The notes beneath the pieces are model-generated. The model was given only the letters and a program-made list of their open reading frames with translations. It had not been told where the DNA came from and did no database searches. Shown one piece after another: positions 27,301 to 34,283 of a DNA stretch of 64,000 bases (position 1 is its first letter; each line of letters begins with the position of its first letter). A program made the translations under genes and the position numbers. The stretch is from Bacteroides fragilis (lineage in GTDB: Bacteria > Bacteroidota > Bacteroidia > Bacteroidales > DTGW01): contig CAMDBI010000010.1 in the NCBI GenBank assembly GCA_945889005.1, forward strand, positions 1-64,000, read 5' to 3'.

Positions 27301-28629
27301 TTTGTATACCCCAAAGTTACAGCGGTATTTGATAGTATAAGCCCCAATTGTAGTCCATACGACCTGTTACTGACCAACAAAACCACAAATGCCACGGATT
27401 ACGAGTGGTTGTTTGGCGATGGCGCAACATCGAACCAAGTAAAACCCTCACATATTTACTACAACAACACTGAAAACATTGTCGATTATGTTGTGGAGCA
27501 AAAAGCGATTTCGGAATACGGATGCCGCGATTCGGCAAAACGAACAGTAAAAGTATATCCATCGCCAATTGCCGATTTTACAGTTGAACCAACCCTGAAA
27601 TACTACCCCGAAGCCACTTTCTTACTAACCAACCTGACCAACAAGGGTAACTTTAGTTATTTGTGGGATTTTGGCGATGGCAACCAATCGACCACAGCAA
27701 CACCAGAAAGTCACACCTATGCTCGATGGGCAAAAAAAGAAAACCAATACATCTATCGAATCGGGTATAAAGTATTTAACGATTTCTGTCGCGACAGTAC
27801 CTTTACCGATGTAACCCTTATGCCACCAATACCTATAACCAATTTCGACTCTTCGAAAGCGGGTTGTACCCCTGTAACCGTTCATTTCACGAATCACTCG
27901 CTCTGGGGCGACGAGTATTTGTGGGAATTTGACGATGGCACCGTCTCGACCACCACCCATCCGGCACATACATTTATCAATCCGGGCGAATACAATGTAA
28001 AACTTACCGTTCGGGGCGAAGGGGGCGAGTCGTTTCAATACAAAACGGTGAAAGTATTTCCAAAACCTACGGTTAAGTTTACCGTCGAACCTCGATTGGT
28101 AATGCTTCCCGACGATAAAATAAAATGCTACAATTTGACCAACGATGGCACTCGTTATTATTGGAAGTTTGGCGACGGCAATTTCTCGAGCGAGGTTGAT
28201 CCAATGCACGAGTATAAAACACTGGGCAAATACGACATTGAGCTCATTGCCTGGAGCGAATTCGATTGCAGCGACTCCATGACACTCGAGCAAGTAGTAA
28301 AAGTAGATGGTTACGGAGAAATTCAATATCCAAATGCTTTTACACCAAATACAAATGGTCCAAATGGAGGGCATTACGACCCAAAAGACATGACCAACAA
28401 TGTGTTTTTTCCATATTACAAAGGCGTAGCCGAATATCACATGGAAATATACAACCGCTGGGGCGAATTATTATTTGTTTCGGACAATGTAGATATTGGC
28501 TGGGATGGGTATTTCAAAGGAAAATTGTGCAAACAAGATGTTTATGCCTATAAAACAAAGGGCAAATTCTTCAATGGCAAAGATTTTGTGAAATCGGGCG
28601 ATATAACCTTGATACATAAAAATGATTAA
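21307..28629 (+). CDS. Giant PKD-repeat surface protein, SprB-like, with type B sorting domain
   Basis: The start at 21307 (MKKKTFIFIILNSLFFSLSG) gives a clean signal peptide and about 2440 aa. An upstream in-frame ATG at 21271 would add 12 residues. About residues 25-570 resemble the IgGFc-binding N-terminal domain (NEFWFVAPEA onward). Then come about 17 PKD-like units recognised by W(D/N/E/K)FG(D/N)G-type cores, alternating two subtypes that open with YP.V.A.F and Y.Y..A.F. The last 110 residues (YPNAFTPNTNGPNGG ... YNRWGELLF ... GWDGYFKGK) form the gliding-motility-associated CHU_C domain, a type B T9SS signal. The PorP/SprF gene starts 91 nt after the stop, as in sprB-sprF pairs. It is probably a surface adhesin. 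The ligand is unknown. Confidence 0.9.
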   Translation: MKKKTFIFIILNSLFFSLSGQIDNEFWFVAPEATINHGSNPGGYPIYFYFTTISDSTEIYIDFNAYKKSPPVILGTDTFDFKYKLYKVAGDPSLSTYKFNPTDISGLAADPGGTSIARNNFHEAYIENTYNHAQVVSSFASRNGLSGISNKGIYIKVVHERTKKLADSVKISCYYEIDETNNSDIFSLKGKNALGSEFWSIFQKDYHNVCANTWTVPAYSAIDVVFTENNTYIDVTVPVNKTIFNRRGNLLGGSTYTLGPFQKGETFSMPPAWTTDIVSPTSQISGPKAVDLYFGRSKNDHLSGVKIVANDGTPSKGKKKIAVTLKDDSMYSSGAYDIGGDQIIPIDHVGSQYVVMRGGLASNIEKIYIQPTTNTSITVVSGYGNPFVQTRSRTYNVTTTDTVISHPLASSDSVSYISSSDGKKFYVLHLSGKGNTGNEMGQAILPSISTCTGSPTVTVTRTTVACTAYLNVMVFKGAESFFVVNGNVQDGSSAAKSILYSTKFKPLPGNNTWLYAQIREPLGFTSGVPYTITNTKDVFHLGTYYDFGSGARYGYFSGFNTLDLEATIVENPVGNALDICQGQSVELEVKNATKIRWEPTDFIDNPNIGRIKSTPPYTITYKAISEGYCNQKDTSAPKTITVKPQTSAKFNIDTTAGCSPISVNVSPLLANQPGVNVTYTFNGLNSTVNNSSFLNTFSNTSADTFRYTIKAISEDIAGHYACRDTFIRDLLVFPKVAAAFTPDTTINSCDSLSVSFENKSTNAHRYYWDFGDGNSIFDTLLTTEPHHIYRNFTPNNITYRANLIATSKFLCTDTAYNDFTVYPYIDAYFTVDSSAGCSGFKPKLKNASSGPIPADGYDFHFSNVDSILKINEATIDVLFGGKAYTNTSDTTRTDLLRMYVRNAKGCVDSFKREVTIYPRVIANFASTSVTGCNPLTVSFTPVANKPPVTYNWDFGNGNSRQDSTNLLATNIYNNSLNIDRNYTASLKVSFEDKCTAVAETTITAYSKVDANFALDKTVSCDSLKPLITNNSSFNSINDVLEWNFGDGSPVSNSKAATIPHKYTENITKNTGNLTNDTIQRIISLRVINPHACPDIHRDTIILYPYIRPGFIINKTSNCNPLQVTFTDTTNHPANQKYFWTFGNGISSTSQNPTSITYSHNKDTKQTYKVLLTVTSKDNICSDTVSKYIEVAPYLKAGFSVNKSFGCSPLDIIATNSSEGGVGIESYNWDFGDTSTYPTTSDPGLKTYSNTLNQADSITRILKLVISNTGGLCKDTFERTITVYPEVVADFDYYNTADSCVPHTVRFRNLSNNAANRFKWSFDDGSSSSSDKEPNYLFNHLQFADKTYQVKLDAFSKYDCSATVTKPNVVYSYIKAGFTSSLSSLCTYTPAAFRNTSIGYASDLSSSIKNSSWFFDFTNLSNDSSVNNDLNVSKSFTNTGDNNSIYKVVLKVENSRGCTDTFSRLITIHPEVISSFDPVTVNPACQPHEVQFNATVNTNVVTIYNWDFGDGSTSGDLNPPLHTFSNFSPNDSTYMVKLTASSLQGCTDTTIIPVKVYSFVDADFKVPKANVCPSESIDFKNASKGKIVKNYWYFGDNAIDSTDNFAGILHKYTNDGDKEIKVPVKLKVRNDYFSCTDSAFDTVTIYPNVIVDGLFAANTPQGCQPHTTGFSNTTDTRGATSWSWDFGDGSTSSEKIPSSHTFTNLESSDKTFNVTLTAKSATTECTDVASIPVTAYAYIDADFKLPVGSICSHDSFPVENVSKGGIVNYDWNFNNIDSRTTSSLTSFNYAYRNFDPIPSNNFIRLIVNNHDPVCTDTIIRNILIYPKVTAGISGDLAGCQPFATMLSDASTNASDLNWFFFDQSTDSRSTINRKFMNFTDRDATYTNNWLYTYSDYACADSIQFSISVNHKPKAVIALDKYIDCPPFDVVFKNESKTVKSQFDWIFGEPTDSTNEQTTPSTDPITFTYYNFDLPTPKTYNIAMTATTDSGCNHSTSAQIFVYPKVTAVFDSISPNCSPYDLLLTNKTTNATDYEWLFGDGATSNQVKPSHIYYNNTENIVDYVVEQKAISEYGCRDSAKRTVKVYPSPIADFTVEPTLKYYPEATFLLTNLTNKGNFSYLWDFGDGNQSTTATPESHTYARWAKKENQYIYRIGYKVFNDFCRDSTFTDVTLMPPIPITNFDSSKAGCTPVTVHFTNHSLWGDEYLWEFDDGTVSTTTHPAHTFINPGEYNVKLTVRGEGGESFQYKTVKVFPKPTVKFTVEPRLVMLPDDKIKCYNLTNDGTRYYWKFGDGNFSSEVDPMHEYKTLGKYDIELIAWSEFDCSDSMTLEQVVKVDGYGEIQYPNAFTPNTNGPNGGHYDPKDMTNNVFFPYYKGVAEYHMEIYNRWGELLFVSDNVDIGWDGYFKGKLCKQDVYAYKTKGKFFNGKDFVKSGDITLIHKND

Positions 28630-28685
28630 ACACGAAGAAAATTGCGTAAATTAGTTTTATATAGGTCATAAACAATTATAAATAT

Positions 28686-28693
28686 TATTTTTG
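28686..28693 (+). promoter_or_regulatory. Possible -7 box before porP/sprF
   Basis: TATTTTTG fits TAnnTTTG 27 nt before the GTG start. The -33 element is not clear, so readthrough from the giant gene is equally likely. Confidence 0.3.
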
Positions 28694-28719
28694 TTGAAAA
28701 AAGAAGTCAAAAAATCAAA

Positions 28720-29709
28720 GTGAAGAGAAAAGCCTCTATACTCATAATATTATTTGCCATTTTATTCGAACTAGTTGCACAAGACACACAATTCACGCAA
28801 TTTTATTCGGTACCATTATATTTGGCACCCTCGTTTGCAGGAGCTACCAAGCAACACCGTATAGGAGGCGCATACCGCAACCAATGGAGCGGTATTCCGG
28901 GTGGTTTTGTTTCGTATTTGGTTGCCTACGATCATTTTATGAGCGGATTCAACAGCGGGTTCGGCTTTTATTATTTGCGCGATTATGCTGGTTCAGGCAA
29001 ATTGGGATCTTCGAAAATTGCACTTTCATACTCATACGACATTATCGTAAACAAAGAAAAAAATTTTCACATTAGACCAGGACTTAGTTTCGAATATTTT
29101 AAATACGACCTCAATTTCAATAAATTGATTTTCTCCGATCAACTTGTAGGAGGCCCTCAATCTCAATCCCCAACAAGCATCGAAGATCGTCCACGCGACG
29201 ATTTTAGAGGAAACTACGATGGCTCTGCTTCTTTATTGGTTTTCAATCCAAAATTGTGGTTTGGATTCACGGCAAACCACTTGTTTCGCCCTAACGAAAG
29301 TCTGTACAACGACAAAACATATATCCCCATAAAATACTCTTTCTTCGGAGGTTACCAAATAAGCCGCAAAAGTATTTTGCTCAAACCGGTCGACGAGTCG
29401 GTGTCGTTGGCATATATTGTACGTAAGCATGGTTTGGCTCAGCAACTCGATATTGGCTTGTATTGGTTTAAGGTACCTATAGTTTTTGGATTTTGGTACC
29501 GAGGCATTCCTATTTATTCCGAACGGGGCGATGCTGTTGCATTTCTTGTAGGCTACAAAACCCAAAAATTTAGTATCGGATATAGTTACGATTTTACCAT
29601 TTCCGATTTGGCAATTACCTCCGGTGGAGCCCACGAAATATCGTTCAGCTATCATTTCCAAACTTCTCGTAAAAAGAAATATCACTCAATTCCTTGTCCA
29701 GAGTTTTAG
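28720..29709 (+). CDS. PorP/SprF family T9SS outer-membrane protein
   Basis: A 329-aa protein with signal peptide (about residues 1-21, ending LVAQ) and the family opening QDTQFTQFYSVPLYLAPSFAGAT, followed by GGAYRNQWSGIPG. The remainder looks like an outer-membrane barrel with alternating hydrophobic strands and ends HSIPCPEF, a C-terminal form shared with the second PorP here (51429). SprF-type proteins are needed for export of their adjacent SprB-type adhesin through the T9SS. The position directly after the CHU_C giant supports that pairing. The start is GTG at 28720; no better ATG exists before the signal peptide. Confidence 0.9.
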   Translation: MKRKASILIILFAILFELVAQDTQFTQFYSVPLYLAPSFAGATKQHRIGGAYRNQWSGIPGGFVSYLVAYDHFMSGFNSGFGFYYLRDYAGSGKLGSSKIALSYSYDIIVNKEKNFHIRPGLSFEYFKYDLNFNKLIFSDQLVGGPQSQSPTSIEDRPRDDFRGNYDGSASLLVFNPKLWFGFTANHLFRPNESLYNDKTYIPIKYSFFGGYQISRKSILLKPVDESVSLAYIVRKHGLAQQLDIGLYWFKVPIVFGFWYRGIPIYSERGDAVAFLVGYKTQKFSIGYSYDFTISDLAITSGGAHEISFSYHFQTSRKKKYHSIPCPEF

Positions 29710-29870
29710 TACAACATTCCGAACAACCACAGTGGTATGCGTTTTCCAAAACCATTTTCTATGTCGTCGACAGCCAAATAAGCATTCTCAATTTTGTTGA
29801 TTTGCGATGTATCCTTGTTTTTACCTCCAACTAAGCCTATAAGCCTGTCGTTCCATTTAATTTGCCGATT
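29706..29870 (-). pseudogene. C-terminal remnant of a protein, possibly AAA/DUF4143 ATPase
   Basis: An open minus-strand stretch of about 54 codons with no start. It reads QIKWNDRLIGLVGG, then KIENAYLAVDDIENGFGKR, and ends IPLWLFGMLY before a stop that overlaps the PorP stop codon. An in-frame stop at 29871-29873 precedes it. The IPLWLFG(F/M)LY ending recalls the C-terminus of Bacteroidota AAA ATPases with a DUF4143 domain; this is from memory and uncertain. The body of the gene is missing, so this is a decayed fragment. Confidence 0.5.
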
Positions 29871-30114
29871 TTAATACCGCACAAAATCGAACGAAGTGTT
29901 TTTTATTCTTCTATCAGACAATGCATAAACCCAATCCATAATGTTTTATGTATTTTTAATTACACATATTTAAGTATTTATTATTTTATTTACAACACGT
30001 TTTTAAATTTTTTTGTGCTTTATATTGCACATTTATCAATTAGACAATATTGTTATATACTTGTCTTTTTATATTTTATAAAATATTAGAACGATAAAAA
30101 CTTAATATCGTTTA

Positions 30115-30248
30115 ATGAGGCTGTCTTAAAAGACAAGAATTAAAATTAAACGCAAAGACACAAAGGCGCAAAGTAGTATAGATCAACATACATTTTCGTT
30201 GCGTCTTTGCGACTTAGCGTTTAAAATAAACTTTTGAGACAGCCTCAT
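30115..30248. mobile_element. MITE-like element with terminal inverted repeats
   Basis: 134 bp. The terminal arms ATGAGGCTGTCTTAAAAG (30115-30132) and its complement at 30231-30248 match at 17 of 18 positions. A second nested pair (30148-30173 against 30197-30222) matches at about 21 of 26 positions and contains CGCAAAG-type units. There is no ORF. GAGGCTGTCT-type ends resemble IS termini. No clear target duplication is seen. Confidence 0.6.
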
Positions 30249-30250
30249 CA

Positions 30251-30279
30251 ATTAACATAGGGCAAAGCCCTGAGTTAAT
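30251..30279. repeat. REP-like hairpin
   Basis: ATTAAC-AT-AGGGC-AAA-GCCCT-GA-GTTAAT: a two-step stem 3 bp after the MITE-like element. The sequence type resembles short palindromic intergenic repeats of Bacteroidota. Confidence 0.6.
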
Positions 30280-30354
30280 ACTATAAGACTTTCAGCCATA
30301 AGTAAATGACCTTTAATTAATACTGATAATTAATTTCATAAGGATTTCGTAAGT

Positions 30355-30387
30355 TTTGTCTATTATTTAATATTAATATTATATTTG
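30355..30387 (+). promoter_or_regulatory. Promoter of the OmpH/glycosyltransferase operon
   Basis: -33 TTTG at 30355-30358 and -7 TATATTTG at 30380-30387 with 21 nt between them. The leader to the ATG at 30421 is about 27 nt. Confidence 0.65.
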
Positions 30388-30420
30388 TCCATTATTAATA
30401 AAGATTTAACCCTTACAAGC

Positions 30421-31059
30421 ATGAATAAAACTAATATTATTGTTTCGTCTGTTTTGGCTGTTGCCATAGTTGTTTTATATATTTTGCATTTTACATCGGG
30501 AGCAAGTACGGTTACACACTCAGCCGGCAGACCCAATGGCGTATTGCCCAATGCCAATATAGTATATGTCAATGTAGACTCATTGCTTCCACAATACGAT
30601 ATGTATTACGAAATGAAAAATCAACTGTCTACCAAACAAAAAAGAATGGAAAGTGAATTTGCCTCAAAATCGAAAAACTATGAAAGAGGCGTACTCGATT
30701 TTCAGGATAAAGTACAGAAAGGTCTGGTTACCCGTTCGAAAGCTCAGGAAATGGAGCAACAGCTTATGGGCGAACAACAAAACCTTCTTAAACTTCGCGA
30801 CCAAATGACCCAAGAACTTGCCGAAGAAGAACAAGTTATGAACCGTCAATTGATTAATGAAATAGTCGAATATTTGAAAGTTTACAACCAAGATGGTAAA
30901 TTTCAATATGTTATGAGCTACTCGTTTGGAAGCAATCTTTTATTTGTTCCCGATTCATTAGATATTACCAACGATGTTTTGAAAGGTTTGAACGAAAGCT
31001 TTGACAAAAGTGAAAAAAAAGGTTTGAAAAAAAACTTTGACAAAAGTGAAAAAGAATAA
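30421..31059 (+). CDS. OmpH/Skp-family periplasmic chaperone-like protein
   Basis: 212 aa from the ATG at 30421. The frame is open from 30385, but the promoter -7 box lies at 30380-30387, so the later start is chosen. The N-terminal hydrophobic helix (about residues 6-25) anchors or exports the protein. IVYVNVDSLLPQYDMYYEMK marks the OmpH domain start, and about 70-145 is a charged coiled coil (KQKRMESEFASKSK ... LAEEEQVMNRQL). Skp-type proteins chaperone outer-membrane proteins. The extreme C-terminus carries a 12-residue tandem duplication (GL..(S/N)FDKSEK). The stop codon is directly followed by the next ATG, so the two genes form an operon. Confidence 0.85.
   Translation: MNKTNIIVSSVLAVAIVVLYILHFTSGASTVTHSAGRPNGVLPNANIVYVNVDSLLPQYDMYYEMKNQLSTKQKRMESEFASKSKNYERGVLDFQDKVQKGLVTRSKAQEMEQQLMGEQQNLLKLRDQMTQELAEEEQVMNRQLINEIVEYLKVYNQDGKFQYVMSYSFGSNLLFVPDSLDITNDVLKGLNESFDKSEKKGLKKNFDKSEKE
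30985..31056 (+). repeat. 36-bp tandem duplication at the 3' end of the OmpH gene
   Basis: GGTTTGAA begins at 30985 and again at 31021, giving two 12-codon units ending FDKSEK(K/E). The frame is preserved, and the charged tail is doubled. Confidence 0.8.
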
Positions 31060-32313
31060 ATGTTTGCAAATTACTACATCGACCGATTTACCGAAAAGAG
31101 GGAGCTCATTGCAGATGCTCCCTCTTTCGATTTAAACATGTCGGTTGTAATACCGGCATTCAATGAACCCAACTTGCTTAAAACTCTGGAGTCGCTTCTC
31201 CAATGCGACATAACGCAAAAAGCTGTTGAAATAATTGTAGTGTTGAATTACTCCGTCGACACAACAGAACATTGGCAAACCTTTCATCAAAACCAATATA
31301 ACGAACTCTGTGAATGGAGCAAGTTACACTCAACAACTCAGCGAAAATTTCATATTTTACTCGAAAAACTACCCGGCAAACACGCAGGCGTAGGATTGGC
31401 ACGCAAAACCGGAATGGACGAAGCTGTACGACGATTTAATTTGCTCAATAAACCCACCGGAATCGTAGTTGGCTTCGATGCCGACTGTAGCTGCGATAAC
31501 AATTACCTCTTAGAAATTGAATTTTTTTTTTCGGAGAAAAGAAAAATAAATGGCTGTAGTATCTATTTTGAACACCCTCTCTCGGGCAATGAATACGACA
31601 AAGAGGTATACGAAAGCATCGTTTTATATGAACTTTACTTGCGATACTACATTGCTGGGCTTCGATATGCTGGCTTACCTTATGCATACCATACCATAGG
31701 ATCGAGTTTTGCGGTTAGTGCCGAAGCTTATATAAAGCAAGGCGGCATGAATAGACTTAAAGCAGGCGAAGATTTTTATTTTCTTCATAAAATAATAGCT
31801 CTGGGCAATTATTACAACTTAAATTCAACTACAGTAAGACCTTCGCCACGAAAATCGGACAGGGTTCCCTTTGGAACAGGGGCTGCTATTACCAAAATGC
31901 TCAATAGCTCAGATGTCGAATACTTGACATTTGACCCTCAAGTGTTTTCAAATGTTAAAAAGCTCACCGACAGCATCGAACGAGCCTACCATTCGACCCA
32001 AAACTTTCTCGAATGTCTCGATAATGAACTATGCCAATTTCTGAAATTGAAAGGCATTGAATCGAAGCTTGAACAAATAAGGCAAAATTGTTCGACACAA
32101 GCCAACTTTGCAAAACGCTTTCTTCAGTGGTTCGATGGTTTAATGGTATTACAATATTTCAATTCGACTTTAGAGTCGACATACAAACCAATGCCAATAA
32201 GAGAAGCAGCAATTGCAATGCTTAAAATAATTGAGAAGAAGACTGATTCACTGGATCCACTTGATCTATTGTTGAAATTTCGGGCAATTGACAAAAAGCT
32301 ATTCGGTCAATAG
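31060..32313 (+). CDS. Family 2 glycosyltransferase
   Basis: A 417-aa soluble GT-A-type transferase. VVIPAFNEPNLLKTLESLL (about residues 28-46) is the nucleotide-sugar-binding start of GT2 enzymes. FDADCSCDNNYLLEIE (about 140-155) holds the metal-binding DxD-like motif. GGMNRLKAGEDFYFLHK (about 228-244) is the acceptor/ED region. There are no membrane helices. It starts immediately after the OmpH-like gene without a gap and overlaps ribF (convergent) by 15 bp. Substrate and product cannot be deduced. A role in envelope polysaccharide or protein glycosylation is plausible. Confidence 0.85.
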   Translation: MFANYYIDRFTEKRELIADAPSFDLNMSVVIPAFNEPNLLKTLESLLQCDITQKAVEIIVVLNYSVDTTEHWQTFHQNQYNELCEWSKLHSTTQRKFHILLEKLPGKHAGVGLARKTGMDEAVRRFNLLNKPTGIVVGFDADCSCDNNYLLEIEFFFSEKRKINGCSIYFEHPLSGNEYDKEVYESIVLYELYLRYYIAGLRYAGLPYAYHTIGSSFAVSAEAYIKQGGMNRLKAGEDFYFLHKIIALGNYYNLNSTTVRPSPRKSDRVPFGTGAAITKMLNSSDVEYLTFDPQVFSNVKKLTDSIERAYHSTQNFLECLDNELCQFLKLKGIESKLEQIRQNCSTQANFAKRFLQWFDGLMVLQYFNSTLESTYKPMPIREAAIAMLKIIEKKTDSLDPLDLLLKFRAIDKKLFGQ

Positions 32314-33234
32314 CCTAAGTGCAAATTTCTTATCCTCTATTAGTTGCAATGTAAGCTCTTCTATTCCTGAAAACTTACGTTCGTCGCGCATTCGCGAAAT
32401 AAACTGAACAGATATAGTGTGTCCATAAATATCTTTGTCGAAATTGAAGATATTGATCTCGATGCTTCGATCGTTAATATTGTTATTGACTGTTGGTCGA
32501 ATACCAATATTTGCCATTCCCAAATACATCAAATTGTTTACTTTTGCCATTACTGCATAAACCCCCGAGGATGGAACTATTTTCAAAGTTTCGTCGAGTT
32601 CAATATTGGCAGTAGGAAACCCAATAGTTCGACCGAGCTCCTTACCTTTAACTACTTTACCTGTAAGCGTATAATTGTATCCAAGCATCTGGTTAACCTT
32701 GTCGACCTTGCCCTGGCTAACAGCTTCGCGTATAATCGATGAACTAATTCTTCCTTTATTTTGATTTTCGATATGAGCTTTCCCGATAGTAAACCCTAAT
32801 TTGTTTGCGTAATCTACAAGGGTTTCATATTGGTCGCGATTGTGCCCTATATGATTGTCGAAACCCATCAATAGACTGTTGATACCTATTTTTTTGACTA
32901 ATATCTCATTTAAAAAATCGAATGATGAAGTTTTAGAAAAATCGTGGGTAAATGGTAAGACAATGAGATGATGAATTCCTGTTTTTTTAAGCAATTCGAT
33001 TTTTTCGTCGATCGAATTGAGTAGTTTTATTTCTTTTTCGGGGTAAAGAACCCGTTTCGGATGTGGCCACAAAGTTATTATAACAGCTTCGCCATTAAAC
33101 TCTTTTGCTTTTTTTAGCAATTGACGAATTACATAGATATGCCCTTTATGAACACCATCGAAAAAACCAACAGTAACAACAGGATTAACGAACAAGCAGG
33201 GATTAAGATCGTTAAAATTGTGAATTTTTATCAC
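32299..33234 (-). CDS. ribF: Bifunctional riboflavin kinase/FAD synthetase
   Basis: A 311-aa enzyme converting riboflavin to FMN and FMN to FAD. The N-terminal adenylyltransferase half has VGFFDGVHKGHIYVIRQLL (about residues 21-39, HxGH-like motif) and later SSIIREAVSQG. The C-terminal flavokinase half has GKVVKGKELGRTIGFPTANI (about 191-210), with the conserved G.PTAN motif, and NIGIRPTV. The length is standard. It lies 12 nt downstream of the YD-repeat-like gene and is probably cotranscribed. Its 3' end overlaps the convergent glycosyltransferase gene by 15 bp. Confidence 0.95.
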   Translation of the reverse strand: MIKIHNFNDLNPCLFVNPVVTVGFFDGVHKGHIYVIRQLLKKAKEFNGEAVIITLWPHPKRVLYPEKEIKLLNSIDEKIELLKKTGIHHLIVLPFTHDFSKTSSFDFLNEILVKKIGINSLLMGFDNHIGHNRDQYETLVDYANKLGFTIGKAHIENQNKGRISSSIIREAVSQGKVDKVNQMLGYNYTLTGKVVKGKELGRTIGFPTANIELDETLKIVPSSGVYAVMAKVNNLMYLGMANIGIRPTVNNNINDRSIEINIFNFDKDIYGHTISVQFISRMRDERKFSGIEELTLQLIEDKKFALRLLTE

Positions 33235-33246
33235 AAAAACAATTTT

Positions 33247-34212
33247 TTATTGATAATATTCGTAAGTAAATACGCTTAAGGTCTGATAGTTGTAGGTTGC
33301 AAAATATGTGTCGACCGACTCGCAAACTCCTTTATCGTTATATTTAAAGGTGTTTTTTGAAAAGTCTTTATTTGAACCACTTCGATATTGTTCTTCGACC
33401 AAAACACCTGCAGCATCGTATGTGTATTTTTTTATAATATATTTTTCGCCTTTAACATTCTCTTCTACAACTTCAAAAATTTGACCTTTAGCATTGTAAT
33501 TGCTAATAATTTTATTTACAACATTTTGCCCAATATATTTGGTCTCGCTTGTAATTTTATTATCGGCATTATACTCATATACTGTTCGTTTCGAAATGGT
33601 ATTGTCTTTTTCTATTCTCTTTTCTTCAATTAGTTTGTTATTGTTGTTATAAACATTTTGAAGTGTGTATTGAATCTCGCCTTTCTTGTTTAAAACTTTA
33701 ATATTGCTTGTGTTTCCGATGTATTCAAATACTCTTTTTTCGTCAATTGTTTTGCCGGTATAGTAAATAGACTCTACAAGCTTATTCAATTTATTGTAAT
33801 TGTATACGATTCGAAAACTATCGACCCCATCGAAACCCTTTTCGTATACCCGTTTTCCTTTATTGTCGAACTTTACATTTTGTTTGTAATTGAGACTATC
33901 CTGTGCACCAATATATTTTTCATACTGAATTTTATTTCCATTATCGTCATATTTATAATTTAAAACAGAGTGAACGGAGCCGTTTCTTTTAAAATTGACT
34001 TGTTTTACAATGTTTCCTTGATTGTCAAAATGCAATTCTTTTGTTAAAACACCTTTTGCTGCGCGTTTACCCCTAACAACTTCATATTCGAAAGTTGATT
34101 GTACTTTTACATTTTTCGATACGATATAGGCTCTGTCGAGATCCTCAATAAGCTGAGCATCAACACATATACTTGATATCAAGAATAGAAAAACTAAAAT
34201 AATGTTCTTCAT
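33247..34212 (-). CDS. Secreted YD-repeat-like protein
   Basis: A 321-aa protein with signal peptide (residues 1-19, MKNIILVFLFLISSICVDA). The rest is a series of about 20-25-residue repeats of the type Y.Y(D/N)..G.......Y.G, for example YKYDDNGNKIQYEKY and YEYNADNKITSETKYIG. These resemble YD/RHS-like repeats that form beta-structures. There is no RHS core box or toxin tail, so it is not a polymorphic toxin. It is probably periplasmic or outer-surface; function unknown. A -7 box lies at 34240. ribF follows 12 nt downstream. Confidence 0.75.
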   Translation of the reverse strand: MKNIILVFLFLISSICVDAQLIEDLDRAYIVSKNVKVQSTFEYEVVRGKRAAKGVLTKELHFDNQGNIVKQVNFKRNGSVHSVLNYKYDDNGNKIQYEKYIGAQDSLNYKQNVKFDNKGKRVYEKGFDGVDSFRIVYNYNKLNKLVESIYYTGKTIDEKRVFEYIGNTSNIKVLNKKGEIQYTLQNVYNNNNKLIEEKRIEKDNTISKRTVYEYNADNKITSETKYIGQNVVNKIISNYNAKGQIFEVVEENVKGEKYIIKKYTYDAAGVLVEEQYRSGSNKDFSKNTFKYNDKGVCESVDTYFATYNYQTLSVFTYEYYQ

Positions 34213-34239
34213 TTTACAATTTTTATGACTTTACGAAAT

Positions 34240-34247
34240 CAAAGTTA
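34240..34247 (-). promoter_or_regulatory. -7 box of the YD-like gene and ribF
   Basis: On the minus strand TAACTTTG fits TAnnTTTG, with TTTC 19 nt upstream as a possible -33. The leader is about 25 nt. Confidence 0.5.
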
Positions 34248-34283
34248 AAAAAAAAATCAAGAGTAGAAACTTATCTATGAAAA

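Larger units (their letters stand above)
29871..30354. other. Non-coding AT-rich region with MITE-like and REP-like elements
   Basis: About 480 bp without a credible gene. The left 240 bp are very AT-rich. A 75-codon plus-strand ORF there, rich in Ile/Tyr/Phe, is judged spurious. The right part holds the inverted-repeat element at 30115-30248 and a hairpin at 30251-30279. Confidence 0.65.

Noticed and set aside
27625-28440. Long minus-strand ORF of 271 codons inside giant gene 3
   Set aside because: It is antisense to the PKD modules and the sorting domain, with a composition dictated by the sense strand. No domain is recognisable. The sense frame is clearly the real gene.
29862-30089. 75-codon plus-strand ORF in the AT-rich gap
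   Set aside because: It is almost entirely Ile/Tyr/Phe/Leu from AT-rich DNA, has no ribosome-binding site and resembles no family.
33247-34212. YD-repeat-like protein considered as an RHS polymorphic toxin
   Set aside because: It is only 321 aa, lacks the RHS core motif and a C-terminal toxin domain, and has no immunity gene beside it.
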